DNA of 64,000 nucleotides, from positions 1,240,001 through 1,304,000 of the forward strand of contig OX621170.1 in assembly GCA_951640195.1 (NCBI GenBank), written 5' to 3'. Shown piece after piece: positions 47,107 through 59,039 of the stretch (its first letter is position 1; every line of letters begins with the position of its first letter). The notes under the pieces are model-generated. The model was not told the origin of the DNA. It worked only from the letters and a program-made list of their open reading frames with translations, and made no database searches. Both the position numbers and the translations under genes were made by a program. This DNA comes from Porpolomopsis calyptriformis (Eukaryota > Basidiomycota > Agaricomycetes > Agaricales > Hygrophoraceae).

Positions 47107-48414
47107 CTATTGGATGAGTATCATCCACGCCAATATGAAGTAAAAAAGACTACATCGATCGTTAACTCTGGTGGAGGCAAAAGGAATCACATCAGACTCA
47201 CAGGAGCGGATATACAGCTAACAGAATGCGCTGCTGTTCAATTTTTGTCCCGTCGAGGAAGTTGACCGAGGCTGTTCAAATTTTGGTTGATCGTGTTCAG
47301 AGAAGCGCAATGAATGGAGACATACCCCATATACACCACACCCATGCTAAAAGTGCAATTGGTGCTCTAACCCAGATTATACGCACGAAGCAAGAAATAA
47401 GGGCGGCAATGTCTAATGGTGCTATGCAATACCCGAGCACACATAAGCCCTGGAAAAACGATCTGGACATATGCAATTTCAGTGATGCAAAAGAAAACCT
47501 GGGCAGGAGCGTACACTCGACCACCAAGAAGCTGTAAAAGACGGTTAGAGGGTTCGGAACGCAACACAAGAAATCAAGACAGACTTTTGCTTGTATAGTC
47601 ACTACGAGAGAGCCCAGGGATACGATGACAACCACACTCGTAAACACCCCCAGAGATTGACTCGGAGGCGCCTGCGGAAGAAGGTAATGGTCGATAGTGT
47701 ATTACACCACCAGTAGGGTCACTCACATTTATACTCAACATGATTCCCAGCAAAAGACAGAGGAGGAGTGGCCCCCAAAGATCCCAGTCTCTGGCGATAG
47801 ATCACAATTCAATTCCTTGCAGTTTCATGAGACACTCTGAACACTGACCTAAGGACTTCTCGACCGCTAGACCTTCGCGGGTAAAGGACTTGTATTAATT
47901 TTGAGTAGATAGAGATCAGATCACGTCCCTGGATCGCAGACAGGTCAATAATGACTGGCTTGCAACAACATGACAACTGACAATAGTGGTGGTAATGGGC
48001 TCATCGAGAGTATCAGCGCCTGTGTATCTATAACACTTTCAAGCTCGCATGATTGTCCACAAGTAGACAAGGGCTAATGTACCGTGTCTCCACCTGCACG
48101 CCGCCTACGGCATGTCGGGTAGGCCGCGGAGGCCTGGTACTGGAACTGCCAATGTTTCCCGACAAATGTGGACTTGAAGCCTGGGTTTCAGGTGGCTCAT
48201 GTGCGCGACCTTTTCCCTTCTGCTGTACTGGTGAATCGGCAGCAATAGCAGGATGTGAAAAGCTAGGTATGTTTTCCTCATCTATCTCGTCATCATCATC
48301 TGAGAGGGAGAATACAGTGGTTGAAATGAAGAATTAAGACGGAAGAGTACCTGCTTGGATGAATTGTGAAGTCGCTGTGTTCGGCGTTGGTGCTGCAACG
48401 CTGGTGATGTCCAT
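47107..48414 (-). CDS. YIPF6: YIP1-family Golgi membrane protein (YIPF6-like)
   Basis: Five-pass ER/Golgi membrane protein that binds Rab GTPases and helps shape or sort transport carriers. The start MDITSVAAPTPNTATSQFIQ joins an acidic stretch DDDDEIDEENIPSFSHPAIA and a Ser/Pro linker, then YTGADTLDEPITTTI, the cytosolic DLISIYSKLIQVLYPRRSSG, and membrane segments: WDLWGPLLLCLLLGIMLSIN, FTSVVVIVSLGSLVVTIQAK, LLGGRVSFFQGLCVLGYCIA, PLDIAALISCFVRIIWVRAP, IALLAWVWCIW. After NFLDGTKIEQQRILLAVYPL a last exon gives LFYFILAWMILIQ and stop at 47107. The conserved DLWGPL and GYC-P motifs are those of YIPF6/Yip4. Eight or so introns. About 320 residues. Head-to-head with RPT2, 79 bp apart. Confidence 0.88.
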
Positions 48415-48493
48415 CGCAGCAGAGGTCAAGACGTTCAAACTCCGTTTGAGTGAGTGACGCGTCGCGCATTGAGTCTAACATCGACCATTCACC
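48415..48493. promoter_or_regulatory. Divergent promoter of YIPF6-like gene and RPT2
   Basis: Only 79 bp between start codons. The region contains acgcgtcgcgc (near 48460), CG-rich. No proteasome-type PACE element (GGTGGCAAA) is present in it. Confidence 0.45.
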
Positions 48494-50092
<1,599 letters not shown>

Positions 50093-50194
50093 TTTGCACT
50101 TTCTGCAATAATAGGAATTTGTCTCAAACGAGATCAGATAAGATATGATCTTGACGTCATCTGTAAGGCTTCCCCACTTACCACGATCAACTTC

Positions 50195-51605
50195 ATGCCT
50201 CTGAGGATAGGTTATGGTATTGGTATTGACCGGTCACTGCCTTGTACGAAATAACCCGATTGCCTGATTTCTCTAGTCCGGGAGCATTTCTCAGCTCCAC
50301 TGTTGCAATACGCTCAAGTCGACCAGAACAAGACCTTTACGCTGGTAGAATGTCCAAGTGCGTGGTCACCTAGCATCATCCTTGTTGGAGATCGACACCT
50401 TCGTCGTCTGCCACAGGTGGGACTGGTCAATTAATCGCTCGCCTCGCCGATGACGAAATCGATGTGGCAATGTGAGTAGTATTCCATGCATTAACGTTAC
50501 AACTTTCACTCCGAATATAGAGCACTTACAGACTCACTGATCGCTGGCATCGCCAAAGGATCGAAGACTTATAAACTCGTCGGAAGCTACGTCACTACAC
50601 CCTTGAATTGGTGAGCGATGATGCTTGAACCTTCAGGACTTTCCCAGGGACGCTCATACGTATCTAGGGCGGTTATTACGGGGAAAGACTCGGAGTTCAA
50701 CGATCTATCCGATCTAAAGGGTACAACCATGGGTATCTCACGTCCCGGAAGGTCAGCTATGCATGTAAAATCGAGCATGTCGATTGACAGGCATGACAAA
50801 CAGTGGGAGTCAAACGATGGCATATGTCATGGCCTTTCAACAGGGTTGGTCCACGGACGACCTGAAGTTCCAAGGTATGTGACCCCCCGCCTTATCGGCT
50901 TTCCTTCCACGCCGCCGGCTATTATCAATAGATTCATCTGTGGAGCACCCTAGTTAACAACGACATTCGGGGGCTGATCGATTCTGTGAATGACAGAACG
51001 ACAAGCGCATTTCTGTGGGAGTGGTTTACGACGAAACCTTATGCTGACTCTGGAACGGTCCGTTTTGTACGTTTCAGAGAGCGAGGCTTGCTTTCCGCTC
51101 TCTCTTATTTCAGTCACAGATTGGCTCGGTCCCGACCCCATGGCCCTCCTGGCTCATCGCGGCCCACCCTTCGCCAACACGCGCCCCTCGAGAGGAACTT
51201 CGGAGGTTTTTGCAGAACTTGTCAACCTATGTCTGCTCGTTTGACAACTCCTCCAACCGGACCTCGACAAGCTTCGAGTTCATCAAGGACACGTTCGGAT
51301 ACCCAGAAGAAGATATAAAGGTATGTAAGCGACTTCGCTTTTTCGTGGCCTGCGTTGACCGGTAGCTGTGTATGTATCTAGGCATGGTTAGACACTGTTG
51401 GGTATCCGGAAGATTGTGCTGCTATTCCGAAGAAGGTTATCGCGGACACTCTCAGGTAAAGCTACATATTATTCTTCAAGTGATCCACTCTGAAGGCCAT
51501 CTACATGGACACAGCATGTTGGAGAGGGCCAAAATAATAACGAGCCCAGCGGATGGGTTTGACGTGACACATTTTGTGGATGATGAGATCGTAAAACTGA
51601 TCTGA
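50195..51605 (+). CDS. Periplasmic-binding-protein-fold protein (Ca3427-like)
   Basis: Soluble protein with the type II periplasmic-binding fold, related to Candida Ca3427 and loosely to NMT1/THI5 and bacterial solute-binding proteins. Its ligand and role in fungi are unknown. Exon 1 gives MPLRIGY, then VREHFSAPLLQYAQVDQNKT, FTLVECPSGTGQLIARLADD, EIDVAIALTDSLIAGIAKGS, YKLVGSYVTTPLNWAVITGK, FNDLSDLKGTTMGISRPGSG, VMAYVMAFQQGW, NDIRGLIDSVNDRTTSAFLW, EWFTTKPYADSG, GPDPMALLAHRGPP-region (WPSWLIAAHP in the spliced frame), FIKDTFGYPEEDIKAWLDTV, GYPEDCAAIPKKVIADTL and FDVTHFVDDEIVKLI. Nine or so introns; the CPSGTG and LTDSLIAGI motifs fix the family. No signal peptide, so it is cytosolic. Convergent with an F-box gene 98 bp on. 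Confidence 0.8.
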
Positions 51606-51703
51606 TGGCGGACGAATCGAATGTCATTGGCTCTGATGCTTGTGACTACTTGCGAACTCCCGTGGTTGGCTATCTACAACAAGATAAGACAAAGACCATC
51701 TGT

Positions 51704-52890
51704 TCACAACAATTGAACGGCGAGAATGCCACGACCAGTCAACCCAGACATCCTTTTGCGGACCAAGATTTCATAATAAGCGCAGTCCGCATCGTGCCTT
51801 CCGTGGATTACGACCTTTACGACCTTCAGCTTCGCAAAACGCGGTTGGATCAAGATTTTTGATAATTTGTCCCAATCGATCATGTGAATGTCTTCCGCCG
51901 TTTGACAATATACGTCCAGATAAACAAAGTTGAGATTCCAGGAGACGATCTGCGAAAAGATGTCTGGGATACACCCGCGGGCCGCGATGCAGTGACGGGA
52001 TGGTTGAAGGGAGATTCCGTCTATGGCGAGCAGTTGAAGATTGGGATTCTGCGACAAGTCGACGCACTCGTGGAGTTTTCCTGGGGATAATTTATGTGGT
52101 GAATGGGAGAGTTCAGATCAGGCAAGGATGGTTTGGTGGACGTACCCATATCGAGCATCGAAAACGCGAGGTCGACGGAATGGAGGGAGGGTCCCAGGTA
52201 CTGTATCAAATGGCGGACACCGTCCAGATCTCGGTGAGTGATGTCATCAAGGTCGAGGTGAATGATAGAAGGGAGCTGCGCCTTCGAGAGCAGCCACGAA
52301 AGCCCAAGACCCTGGTCACCGAGAGCAATGGCGAGGGAAGCTAGGCGGGATGGTAATGCGAAGGAATCAATGTGCTGGACGTCGCCCGCTGAAAACTCCA
52401 GAGATTGTCGAAAGCTAAATAAGAGAGTCCGCAAAGAGAGGCAAGAGGTGACGAGCCGGACGAAGTCGTCTGGATAGGTGAACCGCAGGCCAGTGAGACT
52501 GAGCGCGGTGATTCCTGAGAACCAATTTAATACGCTCTCCTCGTGCTCTAGGCAAACGGGGTTCCAAGAACCCATTAAGAGAACGTGCTTGATGTTGTCA
52601 AACTTGTCCAGGTACGGCGCGATCGTGTCAAACACGACATTCTCAAGAGAAGAGTCGTAGTTGCATAGATGAACGCTCAGCCTCACGGGGTATTTGGTGA
52701 TGGTGGAAGCAGGTGATTGTATAAGTTCGACCAAATGATACACTTTGGGAGGGTTAAGAAACAAGGTGAGATGGTAACGACTGGCAGGAAGCCAGTTTTT
52801 GCAGACCAACGAACAAGTGGTCAGTGCCCGCAGGTCTGCGTGTAGAAAATCTATGATGCAGTCAGTAAGCTCGGGTGGAATTCTCGTCAT
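51704..52890 (-). CDS. F-box protein with leucine-rich region
   Basis: Likely substrate adaptor of an SCF ubiquitin ligase. The start MTRIPPELTDCIIDFLHADL and RALTTCSLVCKNWLPASRYH form an F-box (P-E-D-I--FL, L--CSLVCK-W). About 330 residues of hydrophobic leucine-rich sequence follow (ITALSLTGLRFTYPDDFVRL; CLSLRTLLFSFRQSLEFSA; LPSIIHLDLDDITHRDLDGV), irregular for classic LRRs. A single 65-nt intron (gtacgtcc to ccccag) near 52060-52125 joins AFSMLDMG to KLHECVDLSQNPNLQLLAID, and the second exon ends RGILAVQLL at 51704. F-box proteins of this layout are greatly expanded in mushroom genomes. No specific orthologue or substrate can be named. Confidence 0.82.
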
Positions 52891-53202
52891 GGGTCGAAAG
52901 AATGAGAGAATGTGAGTGGCGTGGACACAAGTGAGCAGTGCTTGTGGCAGTTGGGTTCATTCTCCTGAAGATCCTTTCTTCCGTGCCACCACGCATTCTT
53001 GCAGACTCTCCCAATACTCGTTGGGAGCATCGCTTTCTTTGATTCGCATACACCTCCCACGCGACTTCGCTTTCAAGGAGTGGAAATCTCACCATAGGTT
53101 GAAAAGAAATAGCGGCAAACGAGCGCGATTGATCATGTTTGATACATTCGAGGATATCATGGCTCACGTGAAAAAGGTACAGAGAGCAATTGTAGCGCAA
53201 AA
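52891..53202. other. Intergenic region between F-box and TPR genes
   Basis: 312 bp, both neighbours on the minus strand: promoter of the F-box gene and 3' end of the TPR gene. A frame is open on the plus strand (from 52916) but shows no domain. Nothing else seen. Confidence 0.4.
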
Positions 53203-54211
53203 TCATGTGTTTTTCGGCTTCTTGACAATCAAAAATCCTGTAACGTTTTTAAAAAGATGATGGCTCAGCACCACGAAGTACTAATCGATAAGAACAAGAT
53301 ATACTTCTTAGCTTGTCGTCATTTGCTTTGTCTCGTGCTTTGTCGATTACTCTAAGTCGCTGCAATTCTCTATCGACTTCGTCTGCACCTGCAGGGCATG
53401 CGTCACGATATCAGAACTGACGAAGGAAGATCAGACACACCAGAAGGATTCTTTTTTTTTAGGTCTTGCAGGATTACTTCTGCTTTCTCAAAGAAACCCC
53501 ACTCGCCCAACGCCCTACCCTTTCGGAACAACGCCTTGAAGTTATTCTCGTTCTTTTTCAAAGCCTGCAGGCCATCCAGTAAAGGGGTCGCGAAATTCCA
53601 GGAGAGTGAAAAGAAAACCCTCACTTTATCCGCTGTTTCGACTGCTCTTTCCCATTTCTTCTGGCTGAGGTGACAGGCTGACATGTTGGCGTAGATCTTC
53701 TCGATGAGTTCGTCAGCCTGGGTTATCTATGGGTCAATCTACATATATATTGAATTGAGAAGACTTGTTACTGACTTCGGTCCGCTCAGCTTTTGCATCC
53801 TCAGATGGTCCTGACGAAGGTTGGATTCCTGTCAGACTCTTCAACGCATCACTACGAGTTGAAAGGTCAGAGGAGATACCGAGATGACAGCTGTGCCACT
53901 CACTTGTCAAGTCCTAGGAGATACATCAAGGACTTGAGGGCTACATGTCAGATATGCCCAAACAATTCTTGCATATATACGAAATCACCAAATGATAGGA
54001 TTGGAGAGCTGGATACAAAGACAGATCAGAGCGCGGCCTGATTTTATACAGGATGCAACAATGTCGTGATTGCGTCGTTGTTACCTCCTTTGATATCTCC
54101 CGCTTTGAACGCTTGGTCTGCAACATCCTTCTTCTCCTTCGCGGTCGCGAGCTTCGCAGCTATCGTCAGTGGGTTGTCGGCGGCTGGGGGTGGGGGTGGT
54201 TGAGACTCCAT
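53203..54211 (-). CDS. Tetratricopeptide-repeat protein
   Basis: TPR protein, probably a co-chaperone-like adaptor. The ATG at 54211 gives MESQPPPPPAADNPLTIAAK, then KEKKDVADQAFKAGDIKGAL, SYH (TPR 1 start), LMYLLGLDK, ALKSLTGIQPSSGPSEDAKA, ITQADELIEKIYANMSACHL, SQKKWERAVETADK (TPR 2), ALKKNENNFKALFRKGRAL and GEWGFFEKAEVILQDLKKKN (TPR 3), then DEVDRELQRLRVIDKARDKA, NDDKLR. The Lys/Arg/Asn pattern (N-SACHL; KALFRKG) resembles carboxylate-clamp TPRs that hold Hsp70/Hsp90 tails. The last exon is uncertain: splicing at gtatat gives RFLIVKKPKNT with stop at 53203, while reading through stops at 53249. About six introns, about 225 residues. I cannot name the orthologue. Confidence 0.75.
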
Positions 54212-54572
54212 CTAGTTGATCAATAAACAGATGCAAACTATAGGACCGATTTTCACGACGCGTTGCCCGATATTGGAGAGCCTCCGTTGTCCTGGCAGAC
54301 CCAGCGTACGACACTGAGGGAGATAGCTAATGCTGAAAGTTCGCGTAAACCAAAGCTTGGAACAGGTATTTCAAGGTAAAATGATTCCATGAATCATTTT
54401 ACTGTACCTGGCAGTATCTTTGTTATCTTGGATTGCTGCAGGATAAGCAAGGCATCAGTATATACTGCCTGCAGGGTTTTCCTTTACGTCCTCTTTGTTT
54501 GAAGTCATACTGCTGTGAAAAAATTCGGTAGAAATCAGCGATCGTACAAAAACAATTACATAAAGTAACAGC
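54212..54572. other. Divergent intergenic region TPR gene / small membrane protein gene
   Basis: 361 bp. It contains a near-palindrome, aatgattccatgaatcatt (around 54378-54400). No gene seen. Presumed promoters for both sides. Confidence 0.4.
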
Positions 54573-54899
54573 ATGACGCTACTAACCAACATCATCGGGT
54601 TCTCGCTCTTCGGTCTCGCCGCCAGGTTCGGCCAGCTAGGCATCCAAAAACGCAGTCTATTGTCTAGTACGTGCACTCCGAAGCCCTCCCTCCCTTTCTC
54701 ACAAGAGTCTTTTTTTTGCGTGTTAGATCCAATCGGTCACATCGCAGCGATGGGCACGTTCGGGTTCATCGGGTACTGGGCACACCAGTGGGAAGAGCGT
54801 TCAGAAGTGTTACTGGCAGAGAGACGCGCGCAGATCATCGAACGGCGGCAGAAACAGATGGCGGGGGCTGCCGCGGCGTCGGAATCAGCACAAGCATGA
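54573..54899 (+). CDS. Small membrane protein, probably mitochondrial
   Basis: Two exons (intron gtacgtg to gtgttag, about 54668-54726). Exon 1 gives MTLLTNIIGFSLFGLAARFG and QLGIQKRSLLS; exon 2 gives NPIGHIAAMGTFGFIGYWAH, QWEERSEVLLAERRAQIIER and RQKQMAGAAAASESAQA. About 90 residues with two short hydrophobic segments and a charged C-terminal helix. The layout resembles small accessory or assembly proteins of the inner mitochondrial membrane, such as complex I supernumerary subunits, but I cannot assign it to a named one. The splice keeps a smooth frame, which supports a real gene. Confidence 0.6.
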   Translation: MTLLTNIIGFSLFGLAARFGQLGIQKRSLLSSTCTPKPSLPFSQESFFCVLDPIGHIAAMGTFGFIGYWAHQWEERSEVLLAERRAQIIERRQKQMAGAAAASESAQA

Positions 54900-55496
54900 A
54901 GGTAGATCCATGTGCATGTTCAATATTGTACGCGCGCTTCAACTCAATCAAATGGTGGAACATTTAAGAAAAAGAAACGACATGGTGTACAAGCTATTCG
55001 GGACTGAACGAACGAAAAGAAACGAGTGTGGAAAGCCGCACAATGAATGAGAGTAAAAGTGCAGATGGTAAAACAGCATAAGGTGACAAATGAAGAATCA
55101 GTGGGTTAGGACACATTGGAAGCGAACGAGTGTAGGATGACGGTTTAATGATCCAAACAAGACCGGGTAAGATTCCTGCGTCCGAGGAAAGAGTTTTACA
55201 AGAAAGAGCTGGAACGAGTGGAGGTAGGATGACCGAGCAGTGCATCGGATCAAAAGGTTACAAAGGAGCGTAGGGAAACACAACGGAGACGTGCTCGACC
55301 AGGATGGAGGTGACGGCGGCGATAGTCGCAGTCGGTAAGCACCAAACTCCTGATCCAGGCAAGCCGAGAAAATAGTGAACGGAAGTGCAGCCGGTGGGGG
55401 GGGGTTAGTCGTCGTGGCAAATACATAATGTACAAGTAGTAAATCAGGCAGGGGAGGGAATGGCGTAAAGGGAGCCTCCACTCCCACCTACATGTC
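54900..55496. other. Convergent intergenic region
   Basis: 597 bp between two converging stops. Minus-strand frames are open (up to 130 codons) but low-complexity Pro/Ser and out of frame with the neighbour. Includes a G-run (gtggggggggg) at about 55395. Read as 3' UTR; no gene supported. Confidence 0.4.
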
Positions 55497-57159
55497 TCAA
55501 CGCAGCTGAAACGCACTCCCGAGGCCTTCCCCCTCGGCCGCGCCGTTTACACGGTCTTCCTCAGCCGGGGGGACCAAGCTCCCAAAGGAGATTCGTCGGG
55601 CTGGCGCTTGCGCAAAATTGGTCACACGCACGCGGCGCAAGATCGGAGGAGGCGATGCCTTGCTGGGAGTGGATGCAGACCTGTGGTTGACGTTTGGAGA
55701 CTTTGACGGGATCGTCACTGGCGGCTGTGGATCCGGCTGCTCAGGGTTAGGCTGGTGATGCGATTGATGCTTTGGGGTGGAGGGGGAGCGCGAAGATCTA
55801 GTGACAGTGGAGGCAGAGCTAGTCGTGCTGCAACTCTTGTTTGAAGATGAGGTGCTGCTGCTCGACTTTGAACTTTTCTTGATCCTGATCTCCGCGCCAT
55901 CTTTCAGCTTGGTTCGGTATTTGGCAGTCGTTGGGGCTGACGGGGCCGCGTTTGGAGATACAGTTCCAGGATTCGTTCGGAGCTTCTTTGAGTACTTCGT
56001 TCTGATCTTCTCTTCTTCGTCGGAGGAAGGATTAGGTGAACTAGAACCGTTATCACGATTGGTTGCGCGAAATGACGGCGCACGCTTGAGCGGATAAGAT
56101 GTGCCTTTACCACTGAGAGGCGCACAAAACGAATCGGAACGTCTCATGCGCTGGACTCGTGGGTCCGCCGCCAATTCTTGGAGAGAGCGAAGATACGGAT
56201 CAGACGAATTGGAAAGAGTGGACGCCGACCGGCCAATAGGGCGGGGACGAGAGGTGGAGGCCGAAAGGGATGAGTTGGGAGCAGTTAAGTATGACGTAGA
56301 GGAATGGTGAGAATACTGGGGTGAGTGAGGGGGAGAGTTAGAGGATGATGATGATGATGACGATGATGGGTGTAAGGAAGGACGAGAATAGGGGTGATAT
56401 GCAGGATTGGGAATGATTCTATCAGTGCGTTGAAGGCGGTTCGAAAGACTGGAAAATAAGGTGAGGCTGGTGGAGGGAAGAAGACTGATGAGGGGTACGG
56501 ACCGGGCAATGTTGTCATTATCCTTGAGTTCTGTCTTGGCTGTGTTCATAAAGTCCATGCTCGACTGGCGGTAGAGAGGGCGTCTAGAAACGGTGTTTGT
56601 GCTTTGCTGGAGCACCTCTCCACTCGGGGACGGATAGTCGTTCTCCTCGGTGATGCACCTGCGGTGATTTTCGTCGCGTGCCGACTCTTTGGCACGCATA
56701 CGAGCGATTTCCATGAGCTTGACGCGGGTAGCGCGGATGGAGTGAGGCCATTCGACGGGGCCTTTGGCATTAGCGACGCCGCGGGCGATTTTGTCGAGAA
56801 GGTTGGACGGTGGTACGGGACCATTGAACGGGGTGAGCAGATGAGCAGGGAGTGCGTCGAGTGTCTAAACGAGGGTGAGACTAGATCTAAATAGAGAAGG
56901 TGAGACGGACTCTGAACAACAGCAAAGTCTGCTCGGGTTTCCATTCCCAGTCGAGCTCATCTTGATTTGAGCTATTCCAACTATCTGTGCTGTTCCTGTT
57001 CGCTGCGGCAAAGAGGAAAGAGGGCGGAGAGGTGGAATTGCGAGGAGTGCGAGGGGAACTTGAAGACGCGGAAAGCAGGGAAGAACGACGACGTGTCAGT
57101 GGAGGGTGGGGCAAAGCGATGGTCAGCTGAGGTACTCCAGTAGGCCGTCTAGCCTGCAT
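55497..57159 (-). CDS. Low-complexity Ser-rich protein of unknown function
   Basis: I do not recognise a domain. The ATG at 57159 begins MQARRPTGVPQLTIALPHPP. Exon 1 ends at ELDWEWKPEQTLLLFR, and after a short intron exon 2 gives TLDALPAHLLTPFNGPVPPS, NLLDKIARGVANAKGPVEWP, HSIRATRVKLMEIARMRAKE. This N-terminal ~120 residues (WEWKPEQTLLLxRTLDALPAHLLTPF region) looks like the conserved part of a basidiomycete family. The remaining ~400 residues are Ser/Pro/Arg-rich with a run of ten Ser coded by tca/atc/atc repeats (56345-56370), DEEEKIRTKYSKKLRTNPG, and RVRVTNFAQAPARRISFGSL, which resembles a basic kinase-site motif (RRISF). About 535 residues. Probably a regulatory protein, by inference only. 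Confidence 0.65.
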
Positions 57160-57375
57160 AGCTGCAAAGGAGGGGAACGAGCAGAACGATGAGGAGACAA
57201 AGGATAGAGTCGAATGAGATTAAAACCCCGACAATGTGTATATACTTGTTTGGTCGTTAACCTAACCCTACACGAGGCCGAGTGTACCTGAACGGTGCAT
57301 CAGAACCGGGATCGCTTGGAAAACAAATCAGAGTCTTTTTTTTTTTTTGCCGATAAACCATGTTTGGGCATCACA

Positions 57376-58724
57376 TCACACTTTGAGAGACACTTTCCTC
57401 GTCAAACTCCTCAATCTCTCCGCGTTCTTCCTTCTCCGTTCAATATCCATGTCCACGCTTGCGTTCGTTCTGTGAAGGCCGTCTTTCGGCGCAACAGTGT
57501 AGCTTCCCAGCTCTCTCTGCGGGATCATCACCGCATTCTTCCGCACTCGGTTCTTCTCGCTCTCTCTCGCACGCGCAAGGATAGCATTCAGCCGTTCTCC
57601 GCCGACCCGTCCCCCCTCGCCTTCCCCGCCTGTCGCAACGGGAACAATTCGATCCCTGTAAGACGCACTGCGCTTGATGATCGGCCGCGACCATGTGGAT
57701 ACAAGGTCGTTCGCGATTCGTGCGATATCCGGCGTCACACGCTTGCATTTCGTGTAGAATAGCACAATTTTTCCTAGTCCAGATTCCTTCAGCACGTTGC
57801 TGTCGATATAGTCCATCTTCTTCATAATCGGGAAAAAGTCGCGCTGAATGTTGAGCGCCGGCAGCGAACGGTCCGGGAGCGGCTCCAGCCACCGCCGGAC
57901 GCCCTCTAAAAGATTATTGTCAATGATCGATTGTGAAAGCGAGGCCCTGGGTGCAACGTGTAAGCCGCCTGCGGCGTTAAATAAATCTGCAGCATGCATA
58001 CTTGCGTAATACTTCCATCACTTGGGGTAGCAGCTTCAACTTGGCGGTTGCAGGGTGTTTGTCCCGGTTGGATTGGATATCATCATCTGCTGCGGCGAGC
58101 ATGGATTCGCGTAAACGAGAGACCTCCTCGTCTGCGAATCGGTCCAAAACCTCTTCGTCCGCATCCTTCTTTCTCTTTTTGGGTCGCGAGGGTTTCTTTG
58201 ATTTGAGGATCGCCTCGATTTGTCTATCGAGCCGGATCTTGTTCGCTAATGAGGCCGGGTCATATCCAGAGCGAGATCTAACAAAACTCTGAGTGGTGCA
58301 CACCTTGTTCCGGAGGAAGTTCGCTTAAATCTTGCTCAACAAAAGCCTTCCGTTTCCGCTTCCTATGAGCCGCTCTCCGACCCTCTTCGTCTTCATCATC
58401 CCGTCCCGACTTTGAACGTCTTTTGGGCTTAGAAGGCCGGCTTTCCTGCGTGTATTCGTCGCCGGATTCACCAGCCGAAGACTCCTCATCGACATGTTTG
58501 GACGGCGGGAGAGGACGGCGGTGATGGACTTGCAATTCTGGGGCGGTTTTAGGGTGAACGGTCGGGGTGGAACAGAATATGTTCACTCGCCTTCCTCATC
58601 GTCGGACGAAAGCTCTGAGTCCGAGCCACCGAAAATATCTCGTTCAAGGTCGTGTGGCTACGAGCACCGTTAGCAGTGGCAGCCAAACGAAAGATACCAT
58701 AGCGCGCACCGAGTTGACTGCCAT
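57376..58724 (-). CDS. IWS1: Transcription elongation factor Iws1/Spn1
   Basis: Partner of Spt6 on elongating RNA polymerase II, in the nucleus. A tiny first exon MAVNS joins [20 protein letters not shown] (the acidic start with the DIFG-SDSE motif) after an intron. Then a charged linker ([40 protein letters not shown]), [20 protein letters not shown], the basic [20 protein letters not shown], and the helical core domain (TFIIS N-terminal/LW fold): [119 protein letters not shown]. It ends [14 protein letters not shown]. Six exons or so, about 390 residues. Divergent from the F-box-like gene. Confidence 0.92.
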
Positions 58725-59039
58725 TTGGTCTGGTGTAGGTGGCGGTCAGGATTGAAGCCACGTTCTCCCACGGTAGGTGTTAAGGCACCGATTGCTGTCA
58801 GACTTGACGCTCACTACCTTGGCTATGCTGGGCGCACATGCGTTCTCAGCACCGCTCTTAATTGGCTTTAATCCTCTCTTTCAGGTACATAATCCCTAAT
58901 TATAACTTGAGGTACCTTTCTTTCTTCCATCTCTGCACTCGAATGTGCTCATTCTTCCCCAGGTTATTCTGCCGTCGAGCGTGGCTCTGGCTCACTTTTT
59001 CTGTGTTAGCTGTACCATTGTATTCTTCAAGCCAACGCT
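58725..59039. promoter_or_regulatory. Divergent region between IWS1 and the F-box-like gene
   Basis: 315 bp between outward starts. No gene. A pyrimidine-rich stretch (58865-58990) lies just upstream of the plus-strand gene. Confidence 0.4.

Noticed and set aside
52916..53260. Plus-strand 114-residue protein upstream of the F-box gene
   Set aside because: No recognisable domain. It overlaps the last exon of the TPR gene and the F-box promoter on the other strand.
55098..55516. Minus-strand Pro/Ser-rich frames downstream of 55497
   Set aside because: They lie after the stop of the low-complexity gene, in other frames; likely 3' UTR.
57295..57762. Plus-strand 155-residue protein
   Set aside because: Antisense of the strongly conserved IWS1 core domain.
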